Origin: Dioscorea cayenensis subsp. rotundata
Taxonomy: Eukaryota > Streptophyta > Magnoliopsida > Dioscoreales > Dioscoreaceae
Length of the DNA stretch: 64,000 bases
Reading direction: 5' to 3'
Assembly (NCBI RefSeq): GCF_009730915.1
Contig: NC_052489.1
Coordinates: 31,489,916 to 31,553,915 of the forward strand
Shown here: piece after piece, positions 61,801-64,000 of the stretch
Layout of the letters: each line of letters begins with the position of its first letter
Numbering within the stretch: position 1 is the first letter of the stretch
Notes under the pieces: model-generated
What the model was told of the DNA's origin: nothing
What the model saw: the letters and a program-made list of their open reading frames with translations, nothing else
The model's database searches: none
Program-made: the position numbers and the translations under genes

Positions 61801-62307
61801 ATAAATATGATGGTGCTCTAGTTAGTATGGATTAACGACCATTAAAATTTTATTAACATTGTTTTATTATATTAAATATAAATATAATAATTTATGCTTT
61901 ATATTATAAAAATACTTTTAAAATTCACTAGCGGAATTCTATCCAAAAACATATGAAACACAATCCAGAAATTTTATCTTCTAAAAAAAAGTGATTCTAC
62001 AAAAGTGATAGATGACAACCACAAACCTTTGTCTATGCATTATATAATCCAACATATTCATATAAGTAATATAACTCCTATCAAGCATCATTAGTTAACA
62101 ACATTAAAATAATATAGTTATGTGTTACACATAAATTTAATAACACATTATATAATAAGAGCCTTTCGTAGCAAAATAAAAAATTTCAATTATATATACT
62201 TGGAATAAGAGTTTAGTAGTGGTCCATTCAATAATTACCAACTACAAATACCCATCACCAAGGGTGTGTATGATATACAAACAAGATTGGATTATAGTAT
62301 AAATTGG
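61801..62307. other. A/T-rich spacer, no gene seen
   Basis: Very A/T-rich sequence without recognisable coding regions or element ends, lying between the hAT-like element and a LINE fragment. Confidence 0.55.
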
Positions 62308-62838
62308 TTTTTTTTATTGAAAGCAATAGAAAAACCATATGTTCAGTGCAAAACAGGTAAACCAAGTACAAAAAACCAAAACAAACAACTAACAAAAATA
62401 CAACAAAGAAAGGGATCGGGTCATCAGAAACAGAGTTGTTTATCCTAAATGGGCACCATCAAGGGAAGGGACGTCTAGCTCACTTGCCGAAACTAGCAGT
62501 CCATGGGGATCGAGAATCCTTGAACACACAAAAACAAGACTGTGCTTCATCTTAGGGAGGGGCTCCTCGAGATGGGATCTGACCGATTCAGAGGCTGCAA
62601 TAAACTAAGTAATGAGCATGTGGTCAATTTTACAAATAATAGAGAGCTCATCTAAATATTCAAAAAAAAAAATGTGTCTATTGCGCTCAGCCCAAATAGC
62701 CCAACAAATAGCTCTAATAAGGAGAAACCCTAGGAGTTTAGAAGTAAGAGCCCCTTTCACTCCCCAAGAAGTCCAAGCCTCCATCAAGGAGTTAGGAATC
62801 GCTCACAGAAAAAAAGTGCTACATAGTGTGCCCAGATC

Positions 62839-63008
62839 TAAGGGTGGTAATGAGGCGGGGTCCACGATCCCCACGGGGACCCAACCGGACAAGGATGGGG
62901 ATTCCCCGAATCCTTCCCCCATGGGGGCGGGGACCAATCCATCCCCGTTTCCTAAATGGGGATGGGGACGGGGAATGCTCTCCTCGCCCCGTGGGGATCC
63001 CGACCCGA

Positions 63009-63054
<46 letters not shown>

Positions 63055-63433
63055 GTGTATGCATGTATAATTTTTCCAACATTAAAAAATTCAATGGCCT
63101 AGGTAATAATATAAAAAACTCTAATTTTAATTTAATTGTACTAATCACATAAACTATTTAATTTTAACTAATAACAATTAAAATTAGATATAATAGCCCT
63201 ATGTTAAGTAGTTTTGATCTTATCATAATTTTATGTATATATTTATGTAAAGTTGTTTTTATGTTCCAATATGTAATAATTTTTTTACAAAATCCCCGTG
63301 GGGATCTCCGCAGGGAGGGAATCCCCGCGGGGATGTGGTTGGGGATGGGGAAGAGAATTCCCCTCGTTAGGGAATTGGGGACGGGGACGGGGAGGGGCAT
63401 CCCCGCCTCCGCCCTGCCCCGTTACCACCCCTA
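62839..63433. mobile_element. hAT-type MITE with 8-bp target-site duplication
   Basis: The left end TAAGGGTGGTAATGAGGCGG and the reverse complement of the right end, TAGGGGTGGTAACGGGGCAG, are inverted repeats. The 8-bp flanks CCCAGATC at 62831-62838 and 63434-63441 are identical. Inner arms are rich in GGGGATCCCCGCGGGGA-type palindromes. The centre has an (AT)n run (63011-63051) and A/T-rich sequence. There is no transposase. Confidence 0.93.
63011..63051. repeat. (AT)n inside the hAT MITE
   Basis: About 20 AT units adjoin the left GC-rich arm of the MITE, a likely length-variable site. Confidence 0.95.
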
Positions 63434-63502
63434 CCCAGATCCTACCAGAAAATAGATAACTCAATAAGAGATGTATTGTCCCTTCCTCAACATCATTGCA
63501 GA

Positions 63503-63915
63503 TAGAGATGGGCACGGGCCGGTTAGCAGGCCCGACGAGCCCGACCAGCCCGGGTTGCGGTTCACCCGACCCATCGACCCGGACCCGGCCCGGTGGGTAT
63601 AGAACCCGTCGGGCCGGGTGGCCCTTTCCGACCCGGCGGGTCCAGGTCACGAAAGCCGGGCCCGGAACGGCCCGGCTTCCATGTTCGACCCGACGGGCTG
63701 GCCCACTCAATAAAAATTTAAAAAAATTCGAGAAAAAATAAAAATTCAAAAAGGGTTGGGCCGTGGCACGGGCCGGATCTAGCTCGGGTCACGAGTTGGG
63801 CTACCCAGTGATCGGCCCGTCTCTATGACAGGGCGGGAGTTACGGGTTGTTGGCTCGGCCCTCCGGGTCAGTGACCCGGCGGGCCTGGTTGCCGGACGGC
63901 CCGTGCCCACCTCTA
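63503..63915. mobile_element. Second hAT-type MITE with 8-bp target-site duplication
   Basis: The termini TAGAGATGGGCACGGGCC and, as reverse complement of the right end, TAGAGGTGGGCACGGGCC are near-perfect inverted repeats. The flanks ATTGCAGA at 63495-63502 and 63916-63923 are identical. The arms are strongly GC-rich (CCCGACGAGCCCGACC, CGGGCCGGG) and the middle is a short A/T-rich stretch. It has no coding capacity and belongs to a different family from the MITE 70 bp to its left. Confidence 0.93.
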
Positions 63916-64000
63916 ATTGCAGAGGGCGTAGGTGCTAGTGGAGATTCTATTACATCTTCGCCTAGCCAAGTTTTTGTGAGTTAAAATCTTATTGTGTAGG

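Larger units (their letters stand above)
62308..64000 (-). mobile_element. LINE 3' fragment, split by two hAT MITEs, runs off the window
   Basis: Read on the minus strand the element ends in a short A-tract near 62308. Coding remnants include WGVKGALTSKLLGFLLIRAI and CWAIWAERNRHIF (62605-62787), and, on the other side of the first MITE, CNDVEEGTIHLLLSYLFSGRIW-like residues (63440-63510, given here in part), together forming the zf-RVT-type C-terminal domain of plant LINEs. Stops are present in between, so it is inactive. MITEs at 62839-63433 and 63503-63915 interrupt it. The 5' part lies beyond 64000. Confidence 0.75.

Noticed and set aside
63285-63749. Pro/Arg/Gly-rich open frames in the GC-rich MITE arms
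   Set aside because: They cross the ends of two non-coding hAT MITEs and arise from their palindromic GC-rich arms.

Overview
This is eukaryotic nuclear DNA from a flowering plant. The evidence is intron-rich split genes, plastid-targeted proteins, phytochrome A, plant-type LINEs, many short terminal-inverted-repeat elements and abundant (AT)n microsatellites. A monocot is likely but the species cannot be fixed from the window. The assembly looks like long-read sequence with incomplete polishing. Several conserved genes carry isolated one-base indels, mostly in homopolymers, while splice sites and catalytic residues are kept. Other genes (FEN1, MED7, plastid L18, germin-like protein) read through cleanly.

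Layout. 1-1147 is a copy of 35624-36830 and runs into a gap of exactly 1000 N (1148-2147). 2148-9367 (minus) holds two same-strand paralogues of GH5 endo-beta-1,4-mannanase, separated by about 3.3 kb of partly repeat-derived DNA. 10771-13005 (minus) is plastid ribosomal protein L18. 13589-17916 (minus) is a DEAD-box RNA helicase of the RH50 type. 18619-21281 (minus) is ferredoxin C2. 21782-28357 (plus) is a decayed 6.6-kb LINE lying between ferredoxin C2 and the next gene. 28613-33057 (minus) is phytochrome A. 33.1-39.3 kb is gene-poor and contains a 1.1-kb PIF/Harbinger-like TIR element with an internal tandem array. 39357-41027 (plus) is Mediator subunit 7. 41749-42580 (minus) is a germin-like protein. 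44086-51317 (minus) is nucleoporin NUP98. 52954-57770 (minus) is flap endonuclease FEN1. From 58.3 kb to the end there are nested transposable elements: a LINE 3' fragment with a target-site duplication, a hAT-like element carrying a Harbinger-like MITE and a solo-LTR fossil, and another LINE fragment split by two hAT-type MITEs.

The genes do not form a pathway. They are ordinary dispersed plant genes: plastid translation, RNA metabolism and electron transfer, light sensing, transcription, nuclear transport, DNA replication and repair, and cell-wall turnover. The main biology of interest is the nested transposon history at the right end, a germin-like protein lacking a metal-ligand glutamate, a GC-AG intron in FEN1, and an intron presence/absence difference between the two mannanases. 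I found no convincing new multi-gene system.
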